In this document: one piece after another, positions 22,579 through 33,860 of the stretch
Layout: each line of letters begins with the position of its first letter
How positions within the stretch are numbered: position 1 is the first letter of the stretch
Source of the DNA: Saccharina japonica
Lineage: Eukaryota > Sar > Phaeophyceae > Laminariales > Laminariaceae
Reading direction: 5' to 3'
DNA length: 64,000 bases
NCBI GenBank assembly: GCA_008828725.1
Contig: MEHQ01000930.1
Location: 243,092 to 307,091, forward strand
Position numbers and translations under genes: made by a program
The notes under the pieces: generated by a model
Databases searched by the model: none
The model's input: only the letters and a program-made list of their open reading frames with translations
Told to the model about the DNA's origin: nothing

Positions 22579-25500
22579 CCCCCACCCCCCACCCCCCCCC
22601 CCCCCCCCGCCCCGCCTGGTCGGTGAAAACCCGACATCCGACATGCCCCGTCCCGGTATTGTACGGATGCGAGGGTCTTTGGTCATACGACTACTGTACG
22701 GCCATGCATGAATATGAACTACCCCCCCTCCTGCCCCCGAGCAACAAATAAAGGTTGATGTTGGCTCCTTCATTTTTTCCTTCCTTCCTTCTTCCCTTCC
22801 GCCCTTCCTGCACGCGTTGGTTGTCACCGGTGGGACCAAACACGACCAATCAATTGCCCAGCCAATCACAGTCCAGCCCTTTTCTTACAATCGCACCCAC
22901 GGTAATGAGGAAGAACTAAAAATACATGACATTACCATATTTACCAGTCATCAGTTTTGCAGTGGGAAAAACAAAAATTACCGGGTAATAACCTCGTCAG
23001 AATGGCACCCCCTCCATTGTTGGGGACTAAACTTACTGGGAATTACACTAGGATGGGTTTTGGACACAGGTAACAAAAAATGGGCTTCGTACGAGTAAAT
23101 AAAATAACGTGTGGCCGATGCCGCTGTACGGAGCTCTCCACAGTCCGAAATGGTTTTAAAAACAGGGCCTTTTCACGGGTTGTGCGTGACCCGACCTGCG
23201 GGCCGGGTCAGTTTTCTTTTTCCCAAGCTCACGGGTCGGGTCAGGTCGGGTCGGGTCAGGAGGCTTTCAAACTCTCACGGATCGAGGTCGCGTCACCCTT
23301 ACCGGAGCCGACCCGACCCGACCCGACCCGTGAACAGCCCTGGCTGCAATTGGATAACTTAACTTGCCGCGTGCTATGTAAATACGTAGCTCGCCTACGA
23401 GGGCAAGGCGCCGGATCGACGCCGATCTACAGTATATACAACTCCAACGACACGCAAAAGCGCGGTAGCATGAATGCCGCAAAGAGACAAAAATAAAAAT
23501 AAAAATCCAGGGAACAAATTTATAAATTACAACTCACCCCTAACAAGCCGCCGATCAGGACCTCCGGCACCGCGATGTCCACGGTTTTGAACTCCTTCCC
23601 GGAAAATTCTGAGAACTCGTCCATGAACGCCCCGAACAGCAGGAAGCACGCCAGCGACGCAGACCCAATGCTATAGCCCTGTTGGGTTGAGTTGAGTTGA
23701 GTTGGGTTGGGTTGGGTTGGGTTGGGTTGGGTTGGGTTGAGTTGGGTTGGGTTGGGTNNNNNNNNNNNNNNNNNNNNNNNNNNNNNNNNNNNNNNNNNNN
23801 NNNNNNNNNNNNNNNNNNNNNNNNNNNNNNNNNNNNNNNNNNNNNNNNNNNNNNNNNNNNNNNNNNNNNNNNNNNNNNNNNNNNNNNNNNNNNNNNNNNN
23901 NNNNNNNNNNNNNNNNNNNNNNNNNNNNNNNNNNNNNNNNNNNNNNNNNNNNNNNNNNNNNNNNNNNNNNNNNNNNNNNNNNNNNNNNNNNNNNNNNNNN
24001 CCCGCCTCCCCGTCCCCCCGCCGCCTCCCCGTCCTTGCAAAACCGCCGAGCTACCAAACACATAAAAGAAAACGCTCCTCACTCCTCACCGAAATTGTTC
24101 ATGGAGAGCACGTAGACGGCGCTGCTGAGCATGCCCATGGTTGCCACGGCCGTGCCGAAGAGCCCGGCGTTGCGCCCTTCCCCCACGCCGGAGGACTTGC
24201 CCAGGTGGTACGCCGAGATAACCGCTACGCTCACGGTGACGCAGGGGATGACGGTGCTCTTCATGCCCACGGCCACCCCGGTGATGATATTGGTCCCGTG
24301 TCCCGTCGTGCTCGCCTCCGCGATGCTCCGCACGGGCGCGTACACGTAGTCGGTGTAGTACTGGGGGGTGGGGGGGTACATAAGGCAAAGGAAAAGGCAA
24401 AGGCAAGGCAGGGCAGGGCAAGGAAAAGGGTATAAGGGCAAAGGGAAGGGGGAATGCAAGGCACAGGGGAAGGCAAGGCAAGGCAAAAGGGAAGGCAAGG
24501 CACGGCAAGGCAAGGCAAGGCAAGGCAAGGCAAGGCAAGGCAAGGCAAGGCAAGGCAAGGCAAGGCAAGGCAAAAGGGAAGGCAAGGCAAGGTAGAAGGG
24601 AAGGCTAAGCAAAACGAAGCAAAGCAAAGCAAAGCAAAGCAAGGCAAGGCAAAGCAAAGCAAAGCAAGCCAAAGCAAGGCAAGGCCAGGCAACGGCATAA
24701 ACGGTAAGGGCAAACAGGGCAAGCACACCAAACAAAGGAGAGAGAGAGAGACCTACGTAGCACAGCGAGGAGATACGTTACTTAAAGATAAGAGGCGGTG
24801 CGGCAAAGGACGCGTGTGTATGGAGGGTGTGCGTGGAAGTCGGAGAGGGGGAGGGGGCAGGGGCGGGGGCGGCCGCGCGAGAGTAAGCGCCCGAAGGACC
24901 TGGTACAACGTTCCGGTAACCTCGGAGGGGAGGAGGGGGTGCCAATAAAATATCACAGCAACAGTAGGTATATACCACGCATGCCTAGGTAGAGGTGCAC
25001 CATATATTTTTTTAGGGTGGTCACTTGAGGAGCTCTATACCTGCAGTAGCCTGCACACTGATTTTGGAGGAAAGTAAGTGTGCTATCCGATGGAAACTCC
25101 CATAACCTAACGATAAAAATAAAAAATAAACTGCAACACAAGAACGAAGGTCCGACGGTTTGGGGTTAAAAGAGCCCAGTCATTCAGAAAAAAAAACACC
25201 CAAAAAGCGCTACCTCGTTCGTAGCACGCGTCTTACGACCAAGGTTAAAAGGGTACCGGGGGGGGGGGGGGGGGGTACTCATTTGTTGCTTGCCTTAAGT
25301 CATTTGACCATTGACCACGCATCCCTTTCGAGACGGAGCACCGTTCCTACTCCTAATACGAGAGACACCTCCAACACTTGGGGCGCTCATTACGTTGTTT
25401 CCATATATTACAAAGAAACGTTTTGCTAATCTTATCCCCTTCTTGTTTCGCCGCCTGTGGCCACCATCTCAAGGAAGGTGTGAGCTTTATGTGCGCGTAT

Positions 25501-25670
25501 CATATCATACCTGAGTGGAGAGGATGAAGATGTAGGCGGTCATCATGCCGACCACACCACACCCGAAGAAGTGCAGCCACGCCCACGGATGGGCTTCCAC
25601 GTACAGCATCCAGCGCGATATGATCGCGAACCCGATGAGCGCAAGCCCAAAGCTCACCCTGTTCTCCGCA

Positions 25671-25708
<38 letters not shown>

Positions 25709-28086
25709 GGGCGGCGAGCACGGGGGGGGGGGGGGGGGGGGGGCGGTGGTTGTGGGGGTAAATTAAAACCTCTCCCCCAGATCCTAGCACAAACCTCGCT
25801 ACACGGGGGGGTACTCATGTTGTGCACGGCCGTAGTCGTATGACCATAGACCCTCGCATCCCTACAATGCCGGGACAGAGCACGTCGGGTTTTCACCAAC
25901 CAGGCAGACATTGCTTGCACCAAGCGCGAAGCGCCGTGAGGTATTAGGCGAGTCACGGGGAGGGGGGAGGAGGGGGCGGGGGGCGTACTGTTGCTTGTCT
26001 TAGGCGTCTGACCATTGACCACGCATCCCTTTCGAGACGGAGCAAGGGGAGGCATTGCGCGTGTTGGAATAAAACGTGCCGTACGTACGAACGGGACCCT
26101 TGTTGGTATACAATTAATGCTGAACAATGTGTATCACTCTGGTTCCAAGTAACGTTGGCCCCCAAAAGGCGTGGGTGCAGGTCTAAAGGGGTTCGTTTAC
26201 AACCCGCACCCATGTGTTGGGGGTGACAATCAAATCGGAAATAGCGCTGAGAGGTACTGTAAGTGTTCGTAACAGTTTCACACACACACCTCTGACAAAA
26301 AAATCGACTCCCACTTCATGATGCTAGATCAACAGCACCACCACCATCACCACCGCCACGTGCCACACCGAACACCCGTACTTGTACTAACCGCTGCCGT
26401 GATCTAGATCAACATATGTCGTGATCTAGATCAACAGCATCATCACCACCATTACCACCACCATCACCACCACGTACCACACCGAACACCCGTACTTGTA
26501 CGAGCCGCCGTCGTGATCTAGATCAACAGCACCACCGTCACCACCACCACCACCACCACGTGCCACACCAAACACCCATACCTGTAGCCGCTCTCGTGAT
26601 ATAAATCAACAGCAGCAGCAGCAGTAGCAGCAGCAGCACCACCACCACCGCCACGTGCCACACCGAACACCCGTACTTGTACGAGCCGCTGTCGTGATCT
26701 AGACCAACAGCACCACCACCACCACTACCACCACTACTACCACCACGTGCCTGTGGTCGCTGTCGTGATATAAATAAACAGCACCACCTCCACCACCACC
26801 ACCACCAAACGCACGTACCTGTAGCCGCGCGTGAGCTGGTCCATGGGGTTGGTCGCCGAGTGAGCCGCCGGTGTCACAAACAGGATGCCCACCGAGCTCA
26901 CCACGATGTCCATAGCGTGGACCACCACGGGGAAGAACATGAACGTCATCGCGGAAGGGAGGTCCGCCTGCTCGAATCGGAGTTGGGGGGGGGCGCGTCG
27001 ATGATGTGCGCGCGGGGGGGGGGGGGGTGTACTCATTTATTGCTTGCCTTAGTCATTTGACCATTGACCACGCATTCCTTTCGAGACCGAGGGGGCGTAC
27101 TCATTTGTTGCTCGCTTTAGTCATTTGACCACGCATCCCTTTCGAGGCGGAGGGGGCGTACTCATTTGTTGCTCGCTTTCGTCGTTCGACCAATTGACCA
27201 CGCATGTCTTTCGAGCTGAGCACCGTTCCTACTCCTAATAGAGACACACGAAACGTTTGAGGGGGGGGGGGGAGGGAGGTGCGTCTAAAACCTCATATCA
27301 CCCCTCCTATGATATGACAAAAAAAAAAACTTCGTACAGGAACAACTGCTGTATGATACTCCAAGGACCACCCCCACGAAGAGGTGAGCCGCCAGATGTC
27401 GATTTTCGCTCGCTCTCGCGCTTCCGGGAAAGCAAATCGCACGGGACGTGTGAAATATGCGTTGACATACTGCCGCCCGCAGAACCGTTATCCTTGCGTA
27501 TTGCGTGCGATACGTATGCACTATTTTGTGTTTTGTGTTTTGTGTTTTGTTTTTGTCTTTCCCACACGGGACGCTACGTACGCAGTGCGTTAGTGGTCAT
27601 CACGGGCTACATTTCCGGGAAAGAACTATGTGTGCAATAACGCGAGAACATTATATTTAATCGATCATGGTCATGAAAAGGTCATCAATGCCCACCATTA
27701 CCGTCATCATCGCCATCACCATAATCATCATCACCACCACCATCATTACCATCGCCATCACCACCACCACCACCAACCAACACCACCACCGCCACCACCA
27801 CCACCACCACCATCATGATCATCACCACCACCACTATCACCACCATTATCATCACACAGCAGTGCGTAAGGGCTGCTGTGCTGTTGCTGCTGCTGCTGCT
27901 GCTGGTACTGCTGGTACAGCATCCTCACCACAATCATCATCATCACCATCACCACCACTACCACCACCACCACCACCACCATAATCATCACCACCACCAC
28001 CACCACCACCACCACCACCACCATAATCATCACCACCACCACCAACACCACCATTACCACCATACAGCAACACGTAAGATCTGCTG

Positions 28087-28121
<35 letters not shown>

Positions 28122-31100
28122 GTTCTGGTGCGCTCACACACTCATCCACGCACCTCTCTCGAGAGGGCAGAGCCCAGAATCATGGCGCCGATCATCTCCG
28201 CGGCAACGGACTCGAACACGTCGGCGCTACTGCCCACGCAGTCCCCAACCATGTCGCCCACGAGGTCGGCGATCACGGCGGGGTTTCGAGGGTCGTCCTC
28301 GGGGATGCCCGTCTCAACCTTTTTATCAGCACAACAGCATACATCAAGAGAAAGGCAATGAAAAAAACCCAGCCAAACGCATGAGCATAAACAAATGCAT
28401 CGTGACAAAACAAGTGAAAAAACAAGTGAAAAACACACACACACATCCACAAACCACACACACAAGAGAAAGAGAAATAAGGGCCAAGTTCTGGTGATAA
28501 TCGTGGAAACCTATATACAACCTTGCTATGAAAGTAAACCAAAATCAGCGGGCGGCGGTGGTGTCGCGGGAGTGTGGCGGTCGGGGATGGTGGACAAGCC
28601 TAAACATTAAAGGCGCAGTGGTCAAACGGGCAAAACACGTTGTTGCTGCTGTTGCGTGGAAAACATTTGTCTTGGGGGTTCCAAGACAACAACAACAACA
28701 ACAACAACAAAAACACACACCAGCTTTTGTTCACGTTTCATCACCCTCGCCTCGGTTCGACGCCATTGTCTGCGTCAAAACCACAGCACCGTCCGTGGTG
28801 GCTGGCGTGCGAGCCCAAAAAATATGAAAAAAAAATACAAACATACAAAAAAAAACGCGCTGAAAAGAAAAAGAAAAAAACGCCGCGGCGGGGTACGTAT
28901 CATACCTTGCCGACCAGATCAGCTCCGACGTCAGCCGCTTTCGTGTAAATGCCGCCACCAAGCTGGGCACAAGATAACGGCGGTGTACGGAGGCGCAGAG
29001 GCGCGACAAAAGCGGTCCGGGTTTGTTAAACACAGGAGGGGGTGCCGGTGTGATGAAAAACCTTTTAAAGCGTTGTCTTATTTACTATTATCTTCCAATA
29101 AAACAGTGAACAGTACCACCATCACCAGCAGTGGACAGGGCCCCGGGTATCTAGGGGAGCTCCAGACCCGCTTAAGCCTTTTTCGTACGCACTTGTAACC
29201 ATTATCCCAAGCAGTTACCACTAATTACCATTTTTTCCGTAATTACTTGACTTATATATGGAATCGAGTTTTGGTCATATCTCTTGATGGGTGGCGAATT
29301 GGGCAACGAGACTTACATCGATCTTCTCCTTGTGTCTTCAGCATTGTCCCCACCAAATTTCATGTTGATCGAAAATGACATTTTTTATACGAAATTAGAA
29401 TGAAAAAAATGTTGTTTTCGAGTTTTCGCGGATATCTCGGCGAGATCGAGTCGAGAAAAAAATATGTATATAATTTTTAAGATACAAAAAAAAATTGCAC
29501 AAGCGCTGCTATGTCAGGGTTGGCGCTTCAAATTTTGTAGCCTAATTCGCAGTGGTTCACGAGATACTACTTTAGGAAGCTTTGTAGGTTTCTTGGCTGG
29601 CCCAGTTCGTATGTGTATCGTACTTGCGGCATAACGGCATGGAAAACTCTCGTAATTCTTATTCTCCGCATCGCTATCACACCCTCTAAAGTCATATGGC
29701 CCGAACGACTAATATCACAAAGCTGTGCGCGTGCCTTCGGTAGTAGGACGGCACAACACGCCGAGTGTTTCTGGCCCACTTTCGAGAGACACAACCCGAA
29801 AAAACAAGGAATAGACACATTAAAACCAGACAAGTGAGTTAAAAAAGCAGAACAAAAGAGAGGAAACATGTGGGGCTTTGAAGCACGCATCGAAAGCCAC
29901 CGTATCATGCATGTATGTGAATGCCGTCCCAGACGCGACATCGTACGTCGATGGGTAGAAATAACGGATTTAATGCCAAGAACACGCACGCACACTCGAC
30001 AGTGATCTGGATCGAAAGAGCAGTCAAAGAGGGCAGGCGGCAGGTATTTTTGCACGCACGGTTCAAAGACGTGGTGAAAAATTCAGAGTAAAACTCTCGA
30101 AATTGGTCGGGGCATGACGGAATTACCATTTTTTCCGTAATTACTTGACTTATATATGGAATCGAGTTTTGGTCATATCTCTTGATGGGTGGCGAATTGG
30201 GCAACGAGACTTACATCGATCTTCTCCTTGTGTCTTCAGCATTGTCCCCACCAAATTTCATGTTGATCGAAAATGACATTTTTTATACGAAATTAGAATG
30301 AAAAAAATGTTGTTTTCGAGTTTTCGCGGATATCTCGGCGAGATCGAGTCGAGAAAAAAAAATGTATATAATTTTTAAGATACAAAAAAATTTTGCACAA
30401 GCACTGCTATGTCAGGGTTGGCGCTTCAAAATTTTGTAGCCTAATTCGCAGTGGTTCACGAGATACTACTTTAGGAAGCTTTGTAGGTTTCTTGGCTGGC
30501 CCAGCTCGTATATATATAGTTTGCAAACGTGTACGTATCATATATCACGTGCTTCGAAGTAAACCTGCAAGCCAAGCATGACAAACACGACGTAAAAACA
30601 ATGTAGACATACCTGTAGATTACGCAAGGACAGCATGTGAACATGAAAGCAACTACGCAAACCTGTACTGCAAACGGTGGTAAAACATGTAAACATGTGA
30701 TAATTACAAGCACACGTTTGAACATGTAAAGATGCACATGACGTGAAGATGTAGATACGTAAGCATGTACTCCGTCAACACGTACGTAAACATGTACGTG
30801 AACACGTAAACATGCTAAACACGTAAACACGTTAAAACACGACGGTGTCGCATGCTACGGACGGTATATGCTACGGACGGTATGTAGAGGTGCACCATTT
30901 TGTTCCTGAGGTTCCACACATGAAGAGTCATAGACTAATAGTAAGTACAAGAAAAAATGTTTTTGGAGGAAAATAAAACTTCTATCCGATGGACAATCAA
31001 TCTCATGGCCTTTCTAAGTATACAACGAAACATATTGCATCACAAAAAAAATGAAATTCCGACGATTTTTGGGTTAAGGAGCCCCTCCCCGTCGTCCCGA

Positions 31101-32733
31101 AAACGTTTCAGCCAAAAAAAGGTATACCTCTACGAGCCTCTATCGTATCGTAGCACGCGTCACGTAAGCATGCAAACACGTAGAGTCTAAAAACGTACAC
31201 ACGCACACATTGTAAAACGCGCTCGCTCATGAAAAAAAAAAACTGAGGCGGTACACTCCGGCGGCCGCAAATAGGGTATCTACCCGTATATACCAACAAA
31301 AACAACACAACAAAAAACTAATCACACTAATGTACCCTTTAACAAAATACAGCCATGCACAAAAAAAAAAACTTCAAAAACTCACACGCTATATACATAC
31401 ACACGTAATGTATGTACCCTTAAAAAATACGGCCATGCAATATATATATATTATATACCGGTATATAAGACAACTCACCCCCTCCCCCCCCCCCCCCAAA
31501 AAAAAAAAAAAAAAAAAAAAAAAATCACTCACATGCTAATGTACCCGGCCGCCGCCGAGCAGAGCGCTCCCACGAGAAAGCAGCCCCCGGCGATCACTCC
31601 CAGAGTAGGGTTCCCTATCCGACGAACGCCCGTCTGCTCCACCTCCGCTGATCCCGTCGGTCGCAGGACGTAGCTGAGGACGATGAAGGCGAGCAGGAAC
31701 ACGGCGATCTTGGCGATGGCGGTGTACTGCACCTTGAGGAAGCCCTCCGCCCCCTCCTGCAAACGATCATGCATGGTTGTCGATCGAAAGAGGAGAAAGC
31801 GGGGGGGGAGGGGTGGGGGGAGGAGGAGGAAGAGGAGGACGAGGGAGGGAAGGAGGAGGAGGAGGACGAGGAGGAGGACGAGGAGGAGGACGAGGAGGAG
31901 GAGGAGGAGGAGGAGGAGGAGGAGCAGGAGGCGGAGGTGGGCTTAGAGGGGGGCATGAGGGGGCGAGTTCAGGCGGTCACGATGGGTGGTAAACGTACGT
32001 AACAGGCACCGTAATATGAATATCATCAACCCGTCCGACTACGGGGCTGTGAACAAGGCATGCCTTGGCTAGACTTCCCCCTCTATTACGGAGGGACACA
32101 TACTCGTATAGTAATCAGGACCAAATATGCTTCACAAATATACTGGAATACAGTACGGGACACCTAACAAGAAACGGAAAATCTGGTCCAGGCTGGATTT
32201 CTTATTTGTGAGGCGGAGTGCTTTCTACACTACGTTCAAGATAGGGACTCCCGAATTTCGTATTTTCCTCGAAATATCAGCCTGGCTTTCTTATTAGCCT
32301 GTTTCTCATTAGGTGTCCTGCACTGCTGTATACAGGATTATCTTCTACACGCGCGATCGACGTATCACACGCAAGAGCCCGCAAAAGCCGACTTTCGACG
32401 AAATCCTCGCATCTCTTCACAGCTGATGGTGTTTTTTTGTTTCTCCTTCTTCAAATTTTATTATGTATCCATACGAAGTATATATATAACCAGCCGGACC
32501 TTGATTGGATCCGAAACCGCTCGCATGGCCGGCGTCCCGTCGTCCTTGCTTAAAACGGAGTCGGCCAGCCACCCCGTCACGATGATGCCCACGCCACAGA
32601 TGCCCATGACGAGCACGATGGGCTTGGCCCCCGACGGCGCCAAGAGCACAACGAGCAGAGTTGCCACGGCGGCGAAGGCGAGGGCCGGCGCCGTCTTGAA
32701 CGGAAGCTTGGGGTACGCCGACGAGTGCCTCGA
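16111..32733 (-). CDS. Type II (K+-independent) H+-translocating inorganic pyrophosphatase, multi-exon
   Basis: This integral membrane pump couples hydrolysis of pyrophosphate to proton transport into vacuolar or Golgi-type compartments. Fourteen exons read in order: 32733-32500, 31756-31533, 28962-28906, 28318-28154, 26967-26819, 25658-25511, 24360-24090, 22031-21916, 21431-21291, 21190-21029, 18826-18710, 18179-18149, 17767-17694 and 16296-16111, ending in TAA at 16113-16111. All but one neighbouring pair join in phase with GT-AG borders; the donor at 32499 (GTCCGG) is weak. About 691 residues are visible, against about 800 for Arabidopsis AVP2. Diagnostic motifs are [67 protein letters not shown] and [15 protein letters not shown]. 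Lysine in GNVTKA, together with the AVP2-like sequence, indicates the K+-independent class. The segment expected between the exons ending at 31533 and starting at 28962 (about 90 residues, including VRANVR-type sequence in relatives) was not found, and phases do not match across that join. The N-terminal leader is probably upstream. Confidence 0.93.
17514..17630. repeat. Minisatellite of ATTACCCCGCCAACACG units in a pyrophosphatase intron
   Basis: About six units of 17-19 bases (ATTACCCCGYCAACACGAC type) occur in tandem, just beyond the donor of the exon ending at 17694. Two short GTGAACGTGT repeats follow. Confidence 0.85.
18547..18660 (-). repeat. Repeat C copy (inverted)
   Basis: It contains CCGTCTCGAAAGGGATACGTGGTCAATGG-type sequence in two parts, the inverse of the family seen at 25275-25345, 25980-26045, 27025-27235 and 42850-42890, followed by a (CCCT) run. 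Confidence 0.75.
19060..19260 (+). repeat. Repeat H copy 1
   Basis: Shared order: ACACGCTCCCTGAATTC, then GTACGCGCGATCGAAGTAT, then TTTCGACGAAATCCTCGATC and TCACAGC before a T run. Related copies lie at 35300-35485, 32340-32430 and 61190-61280. Confidence 0.75.
19420..20110. repeat. Minisatellite with about 28-base units (ATCCGATTCGTGTGAG)
   Basis: Some two dozen diverged units built on ATTACATCCGATTCGTGTGA and GAGCCCCG run in tandem inside a pyrophosphatase intron. Unit spacing varies between about 24 and 32 bases, and units differ from each other, so the array is old. Confidence 0.9.
20200..20475. repeat. Foldback element
   Basis: The left arm AATGTCCACGCCGTTTTTTG with GAGCCCTGAAATTTGG is repeated inverted at 20435-20475 (CCAAATTTCAGGGCCCATCT, AAAACGGCGTGGACATT). 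The centre is A/T-rich. No reading frame is of interest. Confidence 0.8.
21435..21535. repeat. GGGTT pentamer array in a pyrophosphatase intron
   Basis: Mostly TTGGG/TTGAG units follow the acceptor of the exon starting at 21431. The same array at 23681-23757 runs into the N gap. Confidence 0.9.
22540..22612. repeat. Long poly-C tract
   Basis: About 65 of 73 bases are C, including a run of 30 or so (22547-22576). It is intronic. Confidence 0.9.
22618..22720 (+). repeat. Repeat B, proximal half
   Basis: It reads GGTCGGTGAAAACCCGACAT, then GTCCCGGTATTGTACGGATG and CATACGACTACTGTACGG. Similar pieces are at 16850-16935, 25810-25960, 38530-38630, 42940-43150 and, at the window end, 63470-63530 and 63955-64000. 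Confidence 0.75.
23166..23346. mobile_element. GC-rich foldback MITE I, copy 1
   Basis: The ends are CAGGGCCTTTTCACGGG and the inverse of CAGGGCTGTTCACGGGTCGG. The arms are GGGTCGGGTC words and the centre is GAGGCTTTCAAACTCTCACG. The CAGGG terminus suggests hAT-type ends, but no clear 8-bp target duplication was found. Confidence 0.7.
23483..23733 (-). pseudogene. Out-of-order second copy of one pyrophosphatase exon with its flanks
   Basis: These 251 bases match 21236-21486 base for base as far as I can read. They include the whole 141-nt exon (copy at 23678-23538, start residues GYSIGSASL), its donor, its acceptor and the start of the GGGTT repeat. The copy lies between the exons ending at 24090 and starting at 22031, one place too early in transcript order. 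Splicing it in would put the sequence after the MNNFG codons in the wrong order. It ends in the GGGTT array that runs into the N gap, so an assembly artefact is the simplest explanation. A real local duplication is the alternative. Confidence 0.85.
23758..24000. other. Assembly gap of 243 N
   Basis: A run of N interrupts the pyrophosphatase intron between the duplicated exon copy and the exon at 24090-24360. The left edge is a GGGTT array and the right edge is a C-rich CCCCGCCGCCTCCCC run, both hard to sequence or assemble. Confidence 0.99.
24375..24725. repeat. AAGGC/AAAGC pentamer array in a pyrophosphatase intron
   Basis: The array starts about 15 bases upstream (transcript sense) of the acceptor of the exon at 24360 and is almost purely GGCAAGGCAA-type units. 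Long frames of alternating Leu-Pro-Ala-Cys across it are artefacts of the repeat. Confidence 0.95.
24977..25242. mobile_element. MITE family F, copy 2 (diverged)
   Basis: The left end CACGCATGCCTAGGTAGAGG and right end CGTTCGTAGCACGCGTC match the family termini, and the interior shares TTTTGGAGGAAAGTAAG and GGGGTTAAAAGAGCC. It lies in an intron. Confidence 0.75.
26316..26815. repeat. Minisatellite with about 105-bp units built around CACCACC and GTGATCTAGATCAACAGC
   Basis: Five units each contain a (CAC)n segment, CACGTGCCACACCGAACACCC and GTACTTGTACGAGCCGC. The array ends at the donor of the exon beginning (transcript sense) at 26967. Confidence 0.9.
27020..27240 (+). repeat. Three tandem copies of repeat C
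   Basis: GTACTCATTTRTTGCT followed by TCATTTGACCATTGACCACG and CATCCCTTTCGAG occurs three times with decreasing similarity. It lies between two exons of the pyrophosphatase gene. Confidence 0.85.
27690..28125. repeat. CAC/CAT and CTG triplet-rich tract
   Basis: Almost entirely (CAC), (CAT) and (CTG/CTT) triplets, intronic, with an internal duplication (ACCACCATAATCATCACCAC twice). Histidine- or valine-rich frames across it are artefacts. Confidence 0.9.
29223..29612 (+). repeat. 390-bp direct repeat, copy 1
   Basis: It starts AATTACCATTTTTTCCGTAA and runs to TTTCTTGGCTGGCCCAG, matching 30121-30508 with only a handful of differences. Both are in the intron where the pyrophosphatase gene lacks an expected exon. 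The ends lack TG..CA and no inverted termini are visible. Confidence 0.9.
30121..30508 (+). repeat. 390-bp direct repeat, copy 2
   Basis: Copy of 29223-29612, offset by 898 bases. The intervening 508 bases hold an inverted fragment of repeat A near 29935-29995 and nothing coding. Confidence 0.9.
30866..31165. mobile_element. MITE family F, copy 3
   Basis: The left terminus GTCGCATGCTACGGACGG is followed by a partial duplication of itself. The interior shares TTTTTGGAGGAAAATAAAAC and GGGTTAAGGAGCCC, and the right end is TATCGTAGCACGCGTC. Confidence 0.8.
31798..31940. repeat. GGA/GAC triplet array in a pyrophosphatase intron
   Basis: GAGGAGGAGGAC units begin about 40 bases upstream (transcript sense) of the acceptor of the exon starting at 31756. 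Confidence 0.9.
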
Positions 32734-33129
32734 CTGCGACACCGGGGGGGTGGAAAAAAAAAGACAAAAAATAAGAAAAAGGCGGCGGCGGCGGCGGTGG
32801 CACAGAAAAAAAAATAAGAAAAAAAATAAACAAGCGAGTGAGCGAGCGAGCAAAAAAAATGGGAGGGGGGGGGGGGGAAAAGAATACGTAAAAAGTACAA
32901 AAAAAAAAAACAACAACAACAACAACACCAAGGATACGACACGAGGCTCTTTCGTCAGGATCTGGGGCGCTGGTGGGTATTGCTAACTAAGGCATGCTTT
33001 ACTCTGTTGTCGTCAACTGCTGTGTGCGCTGGTCGAAGGCATTAAGCCATCAAACAAAAACCAACAAACAAAAACACTCCGGACGGCACGAATCTTCGGT
33101 CTCACAAACAGTACCTACTCGTATACCGG

Positions 33130-33285
33130 TTATATCTTCGGCTTCAGATTGTCTACAGGGTTTCCGGCGTCAGGTTTTCTATAGGGATCTCCGGCTTCAG
33201 ATTTTCTATCGTAGGATCTCTCCCGCTTCGCATGTTGTATATAATCTTCGGCTTCAGATATTCTATAAGGATCTCGCAACGTGAT
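33130..33285. repeat. Diverged minisatellite, TCTTCGGCTTCAGATTTTCT units
   Basis: About five units of 25-40 bases contain CGGCTTCAGAT or CGGCGTCAGGT followed by TCTATAGGGATCTC. Confidence 0.75.
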
Positions 33286-33369
33286 CCTCCTACCCGTGGT
33301 GCTGGGCGCTCCCTCCCGCTGCTGGTATACAGAGATGGTTGGTAACACCCCAAGTTGTCGTTGTTTTTA

Positions 33370-33860
33370 GTAGTCACTATCCCTTAAAGGGGGGCCCATG
33401 TTGTCGCTGTTTTTAGCAGCCTTTACCGTCTTGGACCACAAATCGTACCAGATAAAGTACCAAATATACTGCTGTAGTACGGTTTATATGGTGGTCCACA
33501 CATTTTTTTTTTCAGATTGTCCAAAATGCGCGGCGAAGCCGCGCTCGGGTCGAGCCTTAGCCTGAACTAGAAGTTGGGGATAGGGTTAGGGGTAGGGTCA
33601 GGGTGGGGGTTGGGCCGACGCCTTCTCGTCATTTGGTTAAAAAAAAACATCCAAAAACACGTACGAGTGTATAAAACCAGGAATAAATCATACCACCCTG
33701 GTACTATATTTGGTACTTTATCTGGTACGATTTGTGGGCTAAAAAGACTGATGAAGTCGCCTCGTTGTTTTAGTCACCAATACCCGTTAGGGCCCATATT
33801 AACGAAGACAGCAAAAACATCAATTTGGAAAATATCATCCAATTTGGATGTGATTTCGCA
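33370..33860. repeat. Degenerate inverted repeat with GGTACTTTATCTGG motifs
   Basis: ACCAGATAAAGTACCAAATA (33449) is inverted as TATTTGGTACTTTATCTGGT (about 33709). It is surrounded by copies of GGGGCCCATGTTGTCGCTG / GGGCCCATATTAACG, forming another foldback about 450 bases across. Confidence 0.65.

Noticed and set aside
24079-24735. Leu-Pro-Ala-Cys and Lys-Ala-Arg-Gln-Gly repeat proteins on both strands
   Set aside because: They are translations of the AAGGC pentamer array, fused by chance to the real exon at 24360-24090.
29223-30508. Long terminal repeats of a small retroelement
   Set aside because: The direct repeats do not begin TG or end CA, and there is no primer-binding or polypurine site and no target duplication. 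A plain duplicated repeat fits better.
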